Shown here in pieces: positions 1 to 9,017 of a stretch of 64,000 bases of DNA. The translations under genes were made by a program, and so were the position numbers. The notes beneath the pieces were generated by a model. That model was not told where the DNA came from, ran no database searches, and saw nothing but the letters and a program-made list of their open reading frames with translations. Source of the stretch: Roseibium aestuarii (GTDB lineage Bacteria > Pseudomonadota > Alphaproteobacteria > Rhizobiales > Stappiaceae); the NCBI RefSeq assembly GCF_008477545.1, contig NZ_VORA01000009.1, forward strand, positions 16,728 to 80,727, written 5' to 3'. Every line of letters starts with the position of its first letter. The first letter of the stretch is position 1.

Positions 1-54
1 CGTGCTCTCGCTGCGACACTGGAGGCGCGAGTGGGACAGCGCTGGAGGCGCGCT

Positions 55-390
55 TCAGTCCTTCGAAAGCCGGGTTTCCAGGCCGTATTTCGCCGAGGTC
101 TTGTCGAACTTGGCCCGAACCGCCGCGCCGAGATCCACACCCAGGTGCCCGGCCAGCAGATCGAGGGCGATGATCACGTCGGCCATTTCGTCGGCGATGT
201 CGTCAAGGGACGCGGTGGAGCCGCGAATGCCGCGTTCGGCGCGGAGATATTTCTTCACCGCTTCGGAGAGTTCGCCACATTCGCCGGCCACTTCCAGGGC
301 GCGGAAGGCGAGATCCGCCCGGTCATCTCCGGGCCATTCGCCCTGCCGGGTGCGATTGGCCTGTCGCAGCTTGTCGAATGTGAGGGGCAC
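55..390 (-). CDS. MazG-like nucleotide pyrophosphohydrolase
   Basis: A 111-residue all-alpha protein of the MazG-like NTP pyrophosphohydrolase superfamily, which hydrolyses (d)NTPs to monophosphate and pyrophosphate in the cytoplasm and is usually a house-cleaning enzyme. The paired acidic metal-binding motifs are visible: Glu37-x2-Glu40 in EVAGECGELSEA and Glu68-x2-Asp71 in DDIADEMADVI, followed by a hydrophobic helix. The length fits single-domain MazG-like proteins rather than the long two-domain MazG. It is divergent from the glycosyltransferase that starts about 12 bases away. Substrate preference cannot be read from sequence. Confidence 0.85.
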   Translation of the reverse strand: MPLTFDKLRQANRTRQGEWPGDDRADLAFRALEVAGECGELSEAVKKYLRAERGIRGSTASLDDIADEMADVIIALDLLAGHLGVDLGAAVRAKFDKTSAKYGLETRLSKD

Positions 391-401
391 GAGCGGTCTC
401 C

Positions 402-2126
402 ATGTGCGGGTACGGGCTGGGTTTTGCGCCGGGCATCGGCTATATGCGGAAGCGTTTCCTCGTCTTCAGATCAAAGTTTCCGGCCGTGTACAAGCCCCCG
501 TCCGCTCCTCGCTCCGCTCCTGCAGCTGCGCCGTTCTTCGCCACGCCGTTCGGCGTGTGGTGTGTCGTTGCCGGCTGGGGCCTTGCCCATGTGCTGCTGC
601 GCTCCCTGCTCTCGCCGGTGCTGGGCACCGACGACATGTACGAGAACGTGCTCGTGCAGGTGCTGCAGCCGGGCTACATCCTGCGCCAGCCCCCGCTCTA
701 CGAGTGGCTGCTGTGGAGCGTGCAGCAGGTCACCGGCCCGACCATCTGGTCCTTCCTGTTGCTGAAATACGGGCTGACGTCCCTCAGTGCGCTGTTCCTG
801 TTTTTGCTGGCGCGCCGGGCGATCGAGGATCCCAGGCTCGCGGCGCTCTGCATCTTTTCCTATTCCCTGTTCTATCAGTTCGGCTGGAACCTGCATGAGG
901 GCGTGACCCACACCGTGGTGCTGGTCACGGCCTGTTCGGCGACCGCCTGGGCCTTCCTGCGGGTGCTGGAGCGGGGAGATCTGCGCGATCATGTGGCGCT
1001 CGGCCTGGCGTTTGGCGCAGGCCTTCTCTCGAAGCATTCCTACCCGCTGTTTCCGCTGGCGCTGCTGCTGGCGTGCGTCAGCCTGCCGTCCTGGCGGGCG
1101 CGGCTTTCGCCCTTGCGTCTTCTGCTCGCCCTTGCGGTCGGGCTGGCCGTCTATTCTCCCTATCTCTTCTGGGTGACCCGGGAAGGGTTCAGCCTGTTGG
1201 GCACGGCGACGCGCACCATGGGCGTGAGCGGCGAGCCGGATCCGCATCTGTGGCGCGCGCTCACGGGTCTGGGGCGGCTGGGCTTCGGGCTGATCGGCTT
1301 CTCGGTGCCGCTGGTGCCGCTTGTTGTCCTGATCTTTTTTGCCCGCTACCGGGCGTTGTTCTCGCGCGGGCAGGACGGGCGGATCAAGGCGCCCCTGTCT
1401 CCCGTGACCACGCTCCTGCTGCGGGCGGTCATCGCGGTCATCGTGCTGACGGCGGTGCTGATCCTGGTGAGCGGGGCGACCTATGTGAAGGAGCGGCACA
1501 TGCACCCGCTGCTCCTGCTGATGCCGATTGTCCTCTTCGCCGATCTGGCCCGGTTCGACTGGAGCGGTCGTTTCGTTCCCCGCTGCCGGCAGATGGCGCT
1601 CGCCATTGTCGCCGTGGCGCTGGTCGGGTGCCTGGCGCGCGTTCCGGGCCTTGTGGCGCCCGATCGCACCTTCTGTGGCGGCAAGTGCCGGCACATGAAG
1701 CCTTACGAAGACCTGCGCGCGCCGCTGTCCGCGCTCGGGGCGGATGGGGCCATGATGATCGGGGCGGATGACTATACCGCCGGCAATCTCCGGGTTCTGT
1801 TTCCGCAGTCGAAGGTCAGGGTGCTCGACTGGCTGTCGTCGTCAAGCCTTGCCGGTTCGGCGCGCAGCGTGAGGCGGGCGCCCGATCAGCAGTGCCTGCT
1901 GGTCTGGGAGGAGGGCGAGACCGAGCCCGACCGGACGGCGGAAGATGTCTTCCAGTCGACCTATGCGGTGGAGCCGGGCGTTGATGGCGCCACGGATGAG
2001 GCGCGCGAGATGGCTCAGGCGGTCTATCTTAAGGGCAGCTGGCCGCATCTTTGGAAGGAAGAGGGCTGGCGCCACAGCTGGTGGGGCGTGCGGGCGCTTT
2101 CGCCCGCGAGCGGGATCTGCAACTGA
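402..2126 (+). CDS. ArnT/PMT-like membrane glycosyltransferase (GT39/83 type)
   Basis: An integral inner-membrane protein of up to 574 residues with many hydrophobic helices. An N-terminal acidic segment (LSPVLGTDDMYENV) and the following RQPPLYEWLLW match the first periplasmic loop of PMT_2 glycosyltransferases, where an Asp acts in catalysis. The family moves a sugar from a polyprenyl-phosphate carrier onto lipid A, protein or cell-wall acceptors at the periplasmic face. A start at Met15 (position 444) is possible and would shorten a proline-rich leader; neither start has a strong ribosome binding site. It stands alone, divergent from the MazG-like gene and convergent with the kinase. Donor and acceptor are unknown. 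Confidence 0.75.
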   Translation: MCGYGLGFAPGIGYMRKRFLVFRSKFPAVYKPPSAPRSAPAAAPFFATPFGVWCVVAGWGLAHVLLRSLLSPVLGTDDMYENVLVQVLQPGYILRQPPLYEWLLWSVQQVTGPTIWSFLLLKYGLTSLSALFLFLLARRAIEDPRLAALCIFSYSLFYQFGWNLHEGVTHTVVLVTACSATAWAFLRVLERGDLRDHVALGLAFGAGLLSKHSYPLFPLALLLACVSLPSWRARLSPLRLLLALAVGLAVYSPYLFWVTREGFSLLGTATRTMGVSGEPDPHLWRALTGLGRLGFGLIGFSVPLVPLVVLIFFARYRALFSRGQDGRIKAPLSPVTTLLLRAVIAVIVLTAVLILVSGATYVKERHMHPLLLLMPIVLFADLARFDWSGRFVPRCRQMALAIVAVALVGCLARVPGLVAPDRTFCGGKCRHMKPYEDLRAPLSALGADGAMMIGADDYTAGNLRVLFPQSKVRVLDWLSSSSLAGSARSVRRAPDQQCLLVWEEGETEPDRTAEDVFQSTYAVEPGVDGATDEAREMAQAVYLKGSWPHLWKEEGWRHSWWGVRALSPASGICN

Positions 2127-2171
2127 CGCATGCGCCATTCGGTGCCGGCTTGAGTCTCGTCCCTGAGCGGG

Positions 2172-4088
2172 TCAGTCGACCCGCTCGCCCAGAGCGTTGC
2201 GCAGGGCGCGCGAGAGGGAGGTCATGTCGCAGGGCTTCTGCAGGAAGGCGCCATCGACCTGACGGCGCTCGTCATTCACGAAGCCCGTGTAACCGGACAT
2301 GTAGATGATGCCGAGATCGGGCTGAACCTCGCGCGCGGCAATGGCCAGTTCGAAACCATTCATGCCACCGGGCATCATGATGTCGGTGATCAGCAGATCG
2401 ATGTCCCGCCGCTTCGCCATCTCCGCCAGCGCCACCTCGCCGTTGAGGGCAGGCACCGGGTTGAAGTCGAGAATGCGCAGGAATTCCACGACCGACTGCA
2501 GCAGATCCGGCTCGTCCTCGACCACGAGAATGGTGGTGCCGCGCCCGCGCACCGTGTCGGCCGGGGCGGCCTGGGGCATGTCGCCCAGATGCGGCCGGTT
2601 GCGGATGATCGCGGGCAGGCTGAGACGGACTGTCGTACCGATGCCCCGGTCGGAATAGAGCTTCACGTGACCGTCGGCCTGCTTGGCAAAGCCATAGACC
2701 GTGGACAGCCCCAGACCGGTTCCGGAGGTGGTGGAGCGGGTGGTGAAGAAGGGGTCGAAGGCCCGGGCCATCACAGCCTCGGACATGCCAGGACCGTCGT
2801 CGGTCACGGTGAATTCGATCATCGGGCTGGACTGGTCCAGGGGGGCACAGCGCCGGCAGGCCACGGTGACCTCGCCGCCTTTGCCGGTTTCGATGATCGC
2901 ATCACGGGAGTTGATGATGAGGTTCAGCAGGGCATTTTCCAGCTGGGCCGCATCGCAATGGACATAGATGTTGTCGTCGGTCGGCAGGCAGCGGAAGGCC
3001 ACCTGACGTCCGACCGTGCTCTGGGCAAGGTCGGAGAGGTTGTCGAGCAGGGTGCCAACATGCACGTCGCTCTCGGTCACCGGCTGGCGGCGGGCGAAGG
3101 CGAGCAGGCGATTGGCAAGCAGCGCGCCGCGCTTGGCGGAGCTCTCGATGATGCCGAGAAGCTTCAGGGACTGGGGGTCCTGCGTCAGCTTCTGCGCCAC
3201 CTGGGCGGTGGGCAGGATCGACGCCAGAACGTTGTTGAAGTCATGGGCGATGCCGCCGGTGAGCTGGCCGAGGGCGTCGAGCCGCTCGGCGCGTTCGCGC
3301 TGCTGGCGGTTGGTTTCGTCCTCGGTCACGTCCTTCAGGGTGAACATGACCCGGTTGCCGGTGGTGCCGTGCAGCGGAATGCTGGACATGCGCACATATT
3401 TGAGCGGCTTCCGCTCGCCCGGATAGAGCGCGAGGATGCGGTTGTCATAGAAGATGCCGACCTGCGCCTCCTGCAGCGGATCGCCGACGAAGCTCAGGCT
3501 CTCGCGCTCGGCAAAGGTCAGCTCCAGCTCGAAGGGCATGGGCAGGCGCGGCGGCTTGTAGTCGAGCAGCTTCTGCGCCGCATCGTTGAAGACATGCAGC
3601 TGGTTGTCCGCATCGATCACGAGGGCGGCGGTGGAGACGTTGGCAAGCATCGCCTCCATCATGATGCCCAGATCGCGCGCCCGGCGCTCGTTTTCGATCA
3701 GGTCGGAGATGTCGATGAAGCTGCCGATCACCTGGGTGCAGCGTCCTTCCTCATCCCGGGTGAAGGCCATGTCGAGGGACTGGCACCAGATCCAGGACCC
3801 GTTCCTGTGGCGGAACCGGTAGCGCAGGCTATGCGAGTTGCCTGACCGGTCGGCGATGACCTTGTCCCGATGGTCGAAGACGGCCTGACGATCTTCCGGG
3901 TGGAACAGTTCGGCGAATTCCGAAGGACGCATGACGTTGATGTCGTCTGCCCGGTACCCGGTGATCTGGGTGTAGCGGTCATTGACATACACGTTGGTCT
4001 GAAGCTCCAGGTCGTAGACGTAGATACCGTCGATCGACATTCTGGAGACTTTTCGCAGGAACTCTGTATCCGGCATCCCAAATTCCAA
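2172..4088 (-). CDS. PAS-domain hybrid sensor histidine kinase
   Basis: A 638-residue cytosolic hybrid kinase with no membrane helix. A PAS/PAC unit covers about residues 15-130 (GIYVYDLELQTNVYVNDRY, ending IGSFIDISDL) and a second PAS-like region about 140-255. The phosphoacceptor is His282 in GGIAHDFNNVLA. The HATPase domain shows the N box NLIINSRDAI near 390, then DDGPG near 430 and GTGLGLS near 457. A C-terminal receiver (about 517-635) carries the phosphoacceptor Asp569 in LLITDIMMPGG. The class resembles light- or redox-sensing HWE/PAS kinases, but no Cys for a flavin adduct stands out. A start at position 4076 is also possible. No partner response regulator lies nearby, so it is probably an orphan. 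Confidence 0.9.
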   Translation of the reverse strand: MEFGMPDTEFLRKVSRMSIDGIYVYDLELQTNVYVNDRYTQITGYRADDINVMRPSEFAELFHPEDRQAVFDHRDKVIADRSGNSHSLRYRFRHRNGSWIWCQSLDMAFTRDEEGRCTQVIGSFIDISDLIENERRARDLGIMMEAMLANVSTAALVIDADNQLHVFNDAAQKLLDYKPPRLPMPFELELTFAERESLSFVGDPLQEAQVGIFYDNRILALYPGERKPLKYVRMSSIPLHGTTGNRVMFTLKDVTEDETNRQQRERAERLDALGQLTGGIAHDFNNVLASILPTAQVAQKLTQDPQSLKLLGIIESSAKRGALLANRLLAFARRQPVTESDVHVGTLLDNLSDLAQSTVGRQVAFRCLPTDDNIYVHCDAAQLENALLNLIINSRDAIIETGKGGEVTVACRRCAPLDQSSPMIEFTVTDDGPGMSEAVMARAFDPFFTTRSTTSGTGLGLSTVYGFAKQADGHVKLYSDRGIGTTVRLSLPAIIRNRPHLGDMPQAAPADTVRGRGTTILVVEDEPDLLQSVVEFLRILDFNPVPALNGEVALAEMAKRRDIDLLITDIMMPGGMNGFELAIAAREVQPDLGIIYMSGYTGFVNDERRQVDGAFLQKPCDMTSLSRALRNALGERVD

Positions 4089-4412
4089 CCAGTGGTTTCT
4101 ACGTACACATTAACTGCGTGCCGCGAGAAAACGCCATCCCGGACTTTCGATTGCCCGCCTCCTTGCACCTCTTTTGTGCCACGAGATGTATGCATTCTTT
4201 CTTTGGCCCGTTACAGGCTGGGGTCGGGGTGGTGAAAACAGCGGCTTGCGAGGGGGCAGGAATCCTGTCACCCACCATTGCCCTCGTCAATTCCGACAGT
4301 AGCCCCAAGGGGCGAGGGAGAATCGGTCCCTGCCGAGGCGGGCGGAACGCCTTTTCATGGCTTGGGGGCATCGCGAGGGATGCGGAATGGAGCAACCATC
4401 AGGAGCGGCGAC
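4089..4412. other. intergenic region between kinase and acetyltransferase
   Basis: About 320 bases between the divergent kinase and acetyltransferase genes. I see no convincing gene, RNA or repeat here. It presumably holds both promoters. Confidence 0.5.
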
Positions 4413-4889
4413 ATGAGCGATGCGAGAATGGGTGACCGGGTGCGGATGGAGGCTGCGCGTCCCGAACATCTGCCGGAAATCCTTGCCCTGATGGCGGCCG
4501 GAGCGGTGGGCGCAAGGGTGGGCCGGGACACGACGCGAACCGAGGATTATACCGAGGCCTTTGCGGCAATGCTCGCCGCGCCGGAGCTGGAAGTGTGGGT
4601 GGCACTCGAGCCCGATGGCCGGGTGGCTGGCAGTTTCCAGATCCACTTCCTGCGCGGTCTGGGCTTCGGCGGCGGGATCCGGGCGGAGGTGGAGAGCGTG
4701 CACACCCGGGCAGATCTCCGGGGACAGGGCATCGGGTCCGTGATGATGGCCCATGCAGAGCTGCGGGCGCGGGCGCGCCACGCCTGTCTGATCCAGCTGA
4801 CCTCGAACCGCCTGCGGGTCGATGCCCATCGCTTCTATGACCGGCTGGGCTTTGACCAGAGCCACCTGGGCTTCAAGAAGATGCTCTAG
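4413..4889 (+). CDS. GNAT-family N-acetyltransferase
   Basis: A 158-residue GNAT protein, expected to transfer an acetyl group from acetyl-CoA to an amine on an unknown small molecule or protein. The acetyl-CoA pyrophosphate loop is clear: VESVHTRADLRGQGIGSVMM matches the R/Q-x2-G-x-G/A motif A. The C-terminal motif B with HRFYDRLGF holds the usual Tyr. The start at 4413 is chosen because AGGAG lies at 4401-4405 and it gives the normal family length; an upstream in-frame extension has no signal. It appears monocistronic. Confidence 0.88.
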   Translation: MSDARMGDRVRMEAARPEHLPEILALMAAGAVGARVGRDTTRTEDYTEAFAAMLAAPELEVWVALEPDGRVAGSFQIHFLRGLGFGGGIRAEVESVHTRADLRGQGIGSVMMAHAELRARARHACLIQLTSNRLRVDAHRFYDRLGFDQSHLGFKKML

Positions 4890-5007
4890 CCGCTTTTGCG
4901 CTTGCGGGAGCGCGGGCGAAGAGTTGCGGCTGTGCCGTGCCAGGGGGGCAGGGCCATCCGGTGTTGCATCGGGGCGCCGGATGGCCGAAGCCGTGGTGGA
5001 GACGGGC

Positions 5008-5433
5008 TTACTTCACCCGCTTCCAGGTTTCGCCCTTGCAGATCAGGCCGCCGAGCACGCAGCCCTCGAGCTTCAGCTTGTCGTCGGAGGGCATGGCCAT
5101 CACGCCGGTGTAGGTCTTGCCGTCTTCGGCGTTGTAGACCTTGCCCTTCCAGCTGTCCTTGCCGCTCGCCTTCATGCCGGAGACGATCTGCAGGCCGACC
5201 AGCGGATTGCCGCGCTTGGCCGGGTCCGGGTTGTTCACATCGTTGCGGGCTTCCTTCACCCAGATCAGGTTGCCGCAGAGGGCCGGACCGCAGGGGGCGA
5301 TGCGGATCTTGGACGAGCCGCTCGGGCGCACCCATTCGCCGGTCGGGTCGGCAGCCTGGGCGCTGCCTGCGCCGAGAACCAGGGCCGACAGGGCAAGGGC
5401 CGCACCAGCGGCGCGAAGAAGTTTCACGGACAT
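5008..5433 (-). CDS. DUF2147 exported protein
   Basis: A 141-residue protein with a Sec signal peptide (residues 1-28, cleavage near AQA-ADP) and a DUF2147 domain: GEWVRPSGSSKIRI at the mature N-terminus, the Cys pair in APCGPALCGNLIW, and VLGGLICKGETWKRV at the end. The family is periplasmic, lipocalin-like and of unknown function, common in proteobacteria. AGGAAA lies about 8 bases before the ATG. It converges on the upstream acetyltransferase gene. No operon partner is seen. Confidence 0.9.
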   Translation of the reverse strand: MSVKLLRAAGAALALSALVLGAGSAQAADPTGEWVRPSGSSKIRIAPCGPALCGNLIWVKEARNDVNNPDPAKRGNPLVGLQIVSGMKASGKDSWKGKVYNAEDGKTYTGVMAMPSDDKLKLEGCVLGGLICKGETWKRVK

Positions 5434-5915
5434 TCCAGTTTCCTCCCAAATGCTTTCCCTTAAGGGAAACCAGAGCCTAGCGCTGCTTCGGGTCGGCGAA
5501 AAGCCGTGCCCTTAGGGAAGGTCCGAGATTTTTTTGCAGCGCGAGGAGATCAGACAGCCCGTCCCGGTTTCGCGCTCAGGTAGATGCGGCTTGCTGACAC
5601 ACCATCGCAGCAAGGAGCGAAGGATCTGCGGGCATGGTTAGGAAAGAGTTTCCGCCATCGGAACAATTCGAGGGATGGGTGCCTGAGAAGTCAGTGAAAT
5701 TCTCTGCGTCATCGTGAACGGTGTCTTAAATTCATCTTACCTTAGTTTCTTGTTCGTTCTCCGTTAATTTAAAAATTTAACGAGGCTTTTAACGGGTCAT
5801 CGCAAGATCAAGCCAGAGACGCGGCAAGTTTACTCCTGATATTTTTCCCAAGGTCAGCGTTTCATTTCCGAAGTCTGTCGACTGGAAAGTCGGCCGGAAA
5901 GAAGGACAAGAGAAC
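5434..5915. other. intergenic region with AT-rich dyad
   Basis: About 480 bases without a gene. From about 5700 it becomes distinctly AT-rich. At 5762-5782 it contains a CGTTAA/TTAACG inverted repeat around an A/T core. This could be a regulator site or part of the promoter of the SEL1-like gene. No RNA gene is recognised. Confidence 0.4.
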
Positions 5916-6185
5916 ATGGCTCGTTTTGAAATTCACTCGGCCGACATGGGCCTCATGGGCGAAAGCCCGAGCACGGCGGACATCCTGTTCCAGATGGGGC
6001 TCGACAGTGCCTCCGGCCGTCACGGCGTCACCGACCTGGTCAGCGCCCACAAGTGGTTCAACATTGCCGCCATGAAGGGCAACCGGGAAGCCGCGCAGTA
6101 TCGCAAGGACCTGTCCGCGGAAATGAGCCGCGAGGACATTGCCGAAGCACAGCGCGCGGCGCGTGAATGGCTCTCGATGCATTGA
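5916..6185 (+). CDS. SEL1-like repeat small protein
   Basis: An 89-residue protein of the short SEL1-like type found in many alphaproteobacteria. One SEL1-like helix pair is visible: DLVSAHKWFNIAAMKGNREAA matches the A-x-KWF-x-A-A-x-G pattern. A second amphipathic helix ends in AREWL. SEL1 repeats are protein-interaction scaffolds; the function of these one-repeat proteins is not established. The AT-rich upstream region suggests its own promoter. It converges on the sulfatase gene. ATG 5916 follows an AGGAC-like site. Confidence 0.75.
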   Translation: MARFEIHSADMGLMGESPSTADILFQMGLDSASGRHGVTDLVSAHKWFNIAAMKGNREAAQYRKDLSAEMSREDIAEAQRAAREWLSMH

Positions 6186-6245
6186 TCGGGTACTGATCGG
6201 GCAATCTGCGCCTTGTGACAGGCAGGATCTGCGGCCAAAGGCGGC

Positions 6246-7970
6246 TTAGGGTCTTGTGTCCCCCAGAAGCAGGTCGCGCAGGTCTTCCATGGGCCGTGAG
6301 GTTGAGGTTGCTGACGATGCGCCCGTGCTGTTGCCCAGGAGAAGCCCCGGTGTCAGACCCCTGGCGAGGATGTGGTCGATCAGCTGCGGATCGCGGCTGA
6401 TCAGGTGAACCGGCACATCGCGCGAGGCGTCCAGCCCGGTGATGATGGCGGCCGGTTGATGGTCGCCGAGAACGATGTAGAGCGTGTCGCCCGCGTCGCG
6501 GCGGATGAAGTCGAAGACCGTCTCCAGGGAATAATCGATCGTGCGCACGTAATGGTCGCGCACCTTCTGCGGATCCGACCAGACCTGGCGCGGCGTTTCG
6601 CTGCCGAGCGTCTGCGGCGTGAAGATGGTTCCGTCGCCCACATCCTCCCAATTGACCAGATGCGGCACCGGCGTCCAGGGGGCGTGGGAGGAGATCAGCG
6701 CAATCTCGGCCATGACCGGACGGGCTGCGCTTCGGGCCGGGGCGAGCACCAGCCGGTCGAAGGCGTCAAGCGTGTATTGATCCGGCATGGTGATCCAGTT
6801 GAACGGCGCCCCGCGATAGGCCAGATCGGCCGCCGCAAGCACCCGGTCGTAGCCGAAATAGGCGGCCTCCGGCCAGTCCATGGTGATCGCCGGCATGATG
6901 GCGGAGGTTTCCCAGCCCGCCTCGCGGAAGAGCCGGTTGAGGCTGGCATGGTCCGAGCGCATCAGCAGATCGTAGCGGGCCTGACTGTCCACCTTGAGCC
7001 CTGAGAGAAAGGTCGCGTGGGCGAGCCAGCTCATGCCGCCGGCGGTGGGGGAGCGGGCATAGGTGCTCGCCATGACATGACCTGATCCTCGAAGGGCCGC
7101 TTCTGCCGCTGTCAGCCTTGTGGTGATCCGGGGCGCATAGGCTTCATCCTCCACGGCGCTGCGGCCATAGCTTTCCACGAAGACCAGCACCACGTCCTTA
7201 CCTGTCAGCAGGGGCAAGGGGCGCTGGGCGGGGGCCTCTCCGGGGACGATCGAGAGCCCGGCGGCAAAGACCCGCAGGTCTGCGACCGAGCGCAGGGTTT
7301 CGCCCACCCGTTTCGACAGGACCCGGGTGAGGGAGGCGGCCTTGATCCGGGCGAGAGATCCGTCATCGGCGGGCGCGCGCGGCAATGCCGCCCTTTCGGC
7401 CAGATGGAAGGCGAGAGCCACAAGCACCCATCCGGCAAGGATGAAAGCCCCGCGTCGTGGAGCAGCGGCATTCGGGTGACCCAAGGGCCGGGTCAAGCGG
7501 GTGAGGCCGGTGGCGAGCAGCGCCAGAAGTCCGGCAAAGGCCAGCGCAAGGGCGAGCAGGGCGAGACCAGCCGCCACCTTGCCGAAGGCGCCGGACAGAA
7601 AGTGCCAGCCATTCCAGATCAGGTGGGAATCCAGATAGGGGTTCACCCGCCGCTGCAGGGCGGACAGGGTCATGAGATCGGCCACCTTGAGCACCGTCAC
7701 TGCCACGGCCAGTCCGGCAAGCGCGATGGCGAGTGGCCGGGCTGCGCGGTTGGGCAGAACCATGATGGCGGCAAGCAGCAGTGGCAGCTCCAGGGGCAGG
7801 CGCAGCCAGTAGGCGCTCAGCAGATCGGCCGGGTGATCGGGCAGCAGGAAGGCGAGGGTAACCGCCAGAAGAGAGAGCGTAGCCAGCAGGCGTCCCATCC
7901 AACGCCCCGTCCAACGTCCCGTCCCCTGGCGCAGGCCGTGCGCGCCTTGAGCCGGCGGGTGGCCGCTCAT
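6246..7970 (-). CDS. membrane-anchored sulfatase / LTA-synthase-like transferase
   Basis: A 574-residue protein with about five hydrophobic helices in the first 200 residues, then an alkaline-phosphatase-superfamily domain. KDVVLVFVESYGRSA matches the first metal-binding strand, SPTAGGMSWLAHATFLSGL the nucleophile region, and TLYIVLGDHQPA the conserved GDHQ metal site near the C-terminus. Relatives transfer phosphoglycerol or phosphoethanolamine, or hydrolyse sulfate esters, outside the inner membrane. Its ATG overlaps the stop of the phosphatidyltransferase gene by four bases, so the two are translationally coupled and may make and decorate one lipid or glycan headgroup. Substrate unknown. 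Confidence 0.8.
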   Translation of the reverse strand: MSGHPPAQGAHGLRQGTGRWTGRWMGRLLATLSLLAVTLAFLLPDHPADLLSAYWLRLPLELPLLLAAIMVLPNRAARPLAIALAGLAVAVTVLKVADLMTLSALQRRVNPYLDSHLIWNGWHFLSGAFGKVAAGLALLALALAFAGLLALLATGLTRLTRPLGHPNAAAPRRGAFILAGWVLVALAFHLAERAALPRAPADDGSLARIKAASLTRVLSKRVGETLRSVADLRVFAAGLSIVPGEAPAQRPLPLLTGKDVVLVFVESYGRSAVEDEAYAPRITTRLTAAEAALRGSGHVMASTYARSPTAGGMSWLAHATFLSGLKVDSQARYDLLMRSDHASLNRLFREAGWETSAIMPAITMDWPEAAYFGYDRVLAAADLAYRGAPFNWITMPDQYTLDAFDRLVLAPARSAARPVMAEIALISSHAPWTPVPHLVNWEDVGDGTIFTPQTLGSETPRQVWSDPQKVRDHYVRTIDYSLETVFDFIRRDAGDTLYIVLGDHQPAAIITGLDASRDVPVHLISRDPQLIDHILARGLTPGLLLGNSTGASSATSTSRPMEDLRDLLLGDTRP

Positions 7971-8785
7971 GAGGCCTGCCGTCCGAGACGCCAGAGGGTC
8001 GCAATGTCCACGGCGAAGGACCAGGCGAGCAGCAGCAGCGCAGATCCCGCAATCATCGTAGCGGAGGCGACGGGAAGGCTCGGCACCAGGGCGAGGCAGA
8101 GGGCTGCGATCTGCCAGACGCAGACCGCCTTGCGCCGCCAGGAGGGGGGCAGAGGCCCGTCAAGCCAGGGCCAGACGTAGCTGCCGGCGACGAAGAGATA
8201 GCGCATGGCGCCAATCAGCAGCGCCCAGGGCCCGGCCTTATCGAGGGCCACGACCGCAAGGCTCAGACCCAGAATGAGAAAGGCATCGAGTTCCATGTCA
8301 TAGCGGGCCCCGAAGCGCGATGACAGGTGGGAGCGGCGGGCGAGAAAGCCGTCGAGCCCGTCGAGGACGAGGGCAAGGAGCGCCAGGGCGAGGAGCGGCC
8401 AGAGGCGCGGATCCGCGGCGGAGAGATCGTTGCCCAGGACCAGGGCGGCGGCTGCAAAGACGCCAAGCCCGGCGCGCAGGCTGGTGGTCACATTGGCCGG
8501 CCCGAAGCGGGGGAAGGGGTGATGCCGCAGGCCGCGCAGGACCAGCGCGAAGATGAGGGCAAGCAGGACAAGAGCGACGCTTCCCGCACCCGGCCCGAGG
8601 TTCAGGGCGCGCGCCGCGATCCAGTAGGTGACAGCGCAGGCGGGAAAGATCAGCGCCAGCGCGAGGAGCGCGCTGCGCTTGAGGCCGGGCGAGGTGCCGG
8701 CCGGCGCTGGCGCGATTGCCACGCCGCCTGCCGGTGACGGGTGACCGGCGCTACCTTCCGGCGATGGGCTGTCCTTTGGGGGCAT
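7967..8785 (-). CDS. CDP-alcohol phosphatidyltransferase family protein
   Basis: A 272-residue membrane protein with the complete family signature D-G-x2-A-R-x8-G-x3-D-x3-D, seen as DGFLARR then GARYDMELD at about residues 140-165. Such enzymes exchange CMP of a CDP-alcohol for a second alcohol, making phospholipids or related phosphodiesters in the inner membrane. A proline-rich N-terminal tail of about 40 residues precedes the first helix. Position 8785 is chosen as start because the upstream extension has no helices and reads as intergenic; the ribosome binding site is weak. It is first in a two-gene operon with the sulfatase and divergent from the dehydrogenase. The alcohol used is unknown. 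Confidence 0.8.
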   Translation of the reverse strand: MPPKDSPSPEGSAGHPSPAGGVAIAPAPAGTSPGLKRSALLALALIFPACAVTYWIAARALNLGPGAGSVALVLLALIFALVLRGLRHHPFPRFGPANVTTSLRAGLGVFAAAALVLGNDLSAADPRLWPLLALALLALVLDGLDGFLARRSHLSSRFGARYDMELDAFLILGLSLAVVALDKAGPWALLIGAMRYLFVAGSYVWPWLDGPLPPSWRRKAVCVWQIAALCLALVPSLPVASATMIAGSALLLLAWSFAVDIATLWRLGRQAS

Positions 8786-9017
8786 GTCTTTCCGTCTTTT
8801 GTTGTCTGACGACTTGCCGATGTCCGGTCCTGTGGATCCTGGACTGCCGTGCTTCGTCCGGGCAGCGGCAGGATCCTGCCGGAACGCTTGCTCTCCTAGA
8901 TGACACGACGCCGTCAAATGACAAGGGGTGCATGGTGGCGTTTCTCACCTTGCGGGATCTTGCCGACTGTTCCACATGTGAAGGACGACAGTTGAGCCCA
9001 TCAGGAGGAGGACAGCG

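Noticed and set aside
471..1694. Long minus-strand reading frame opposite the membrane glycosyltransferase
   Set aside because: It is a high-GC antisense shadow: low-complexity Arg/Gln/His-rich translation, no ribosome binding site, and the plus strand encodes a clear membrane protein.
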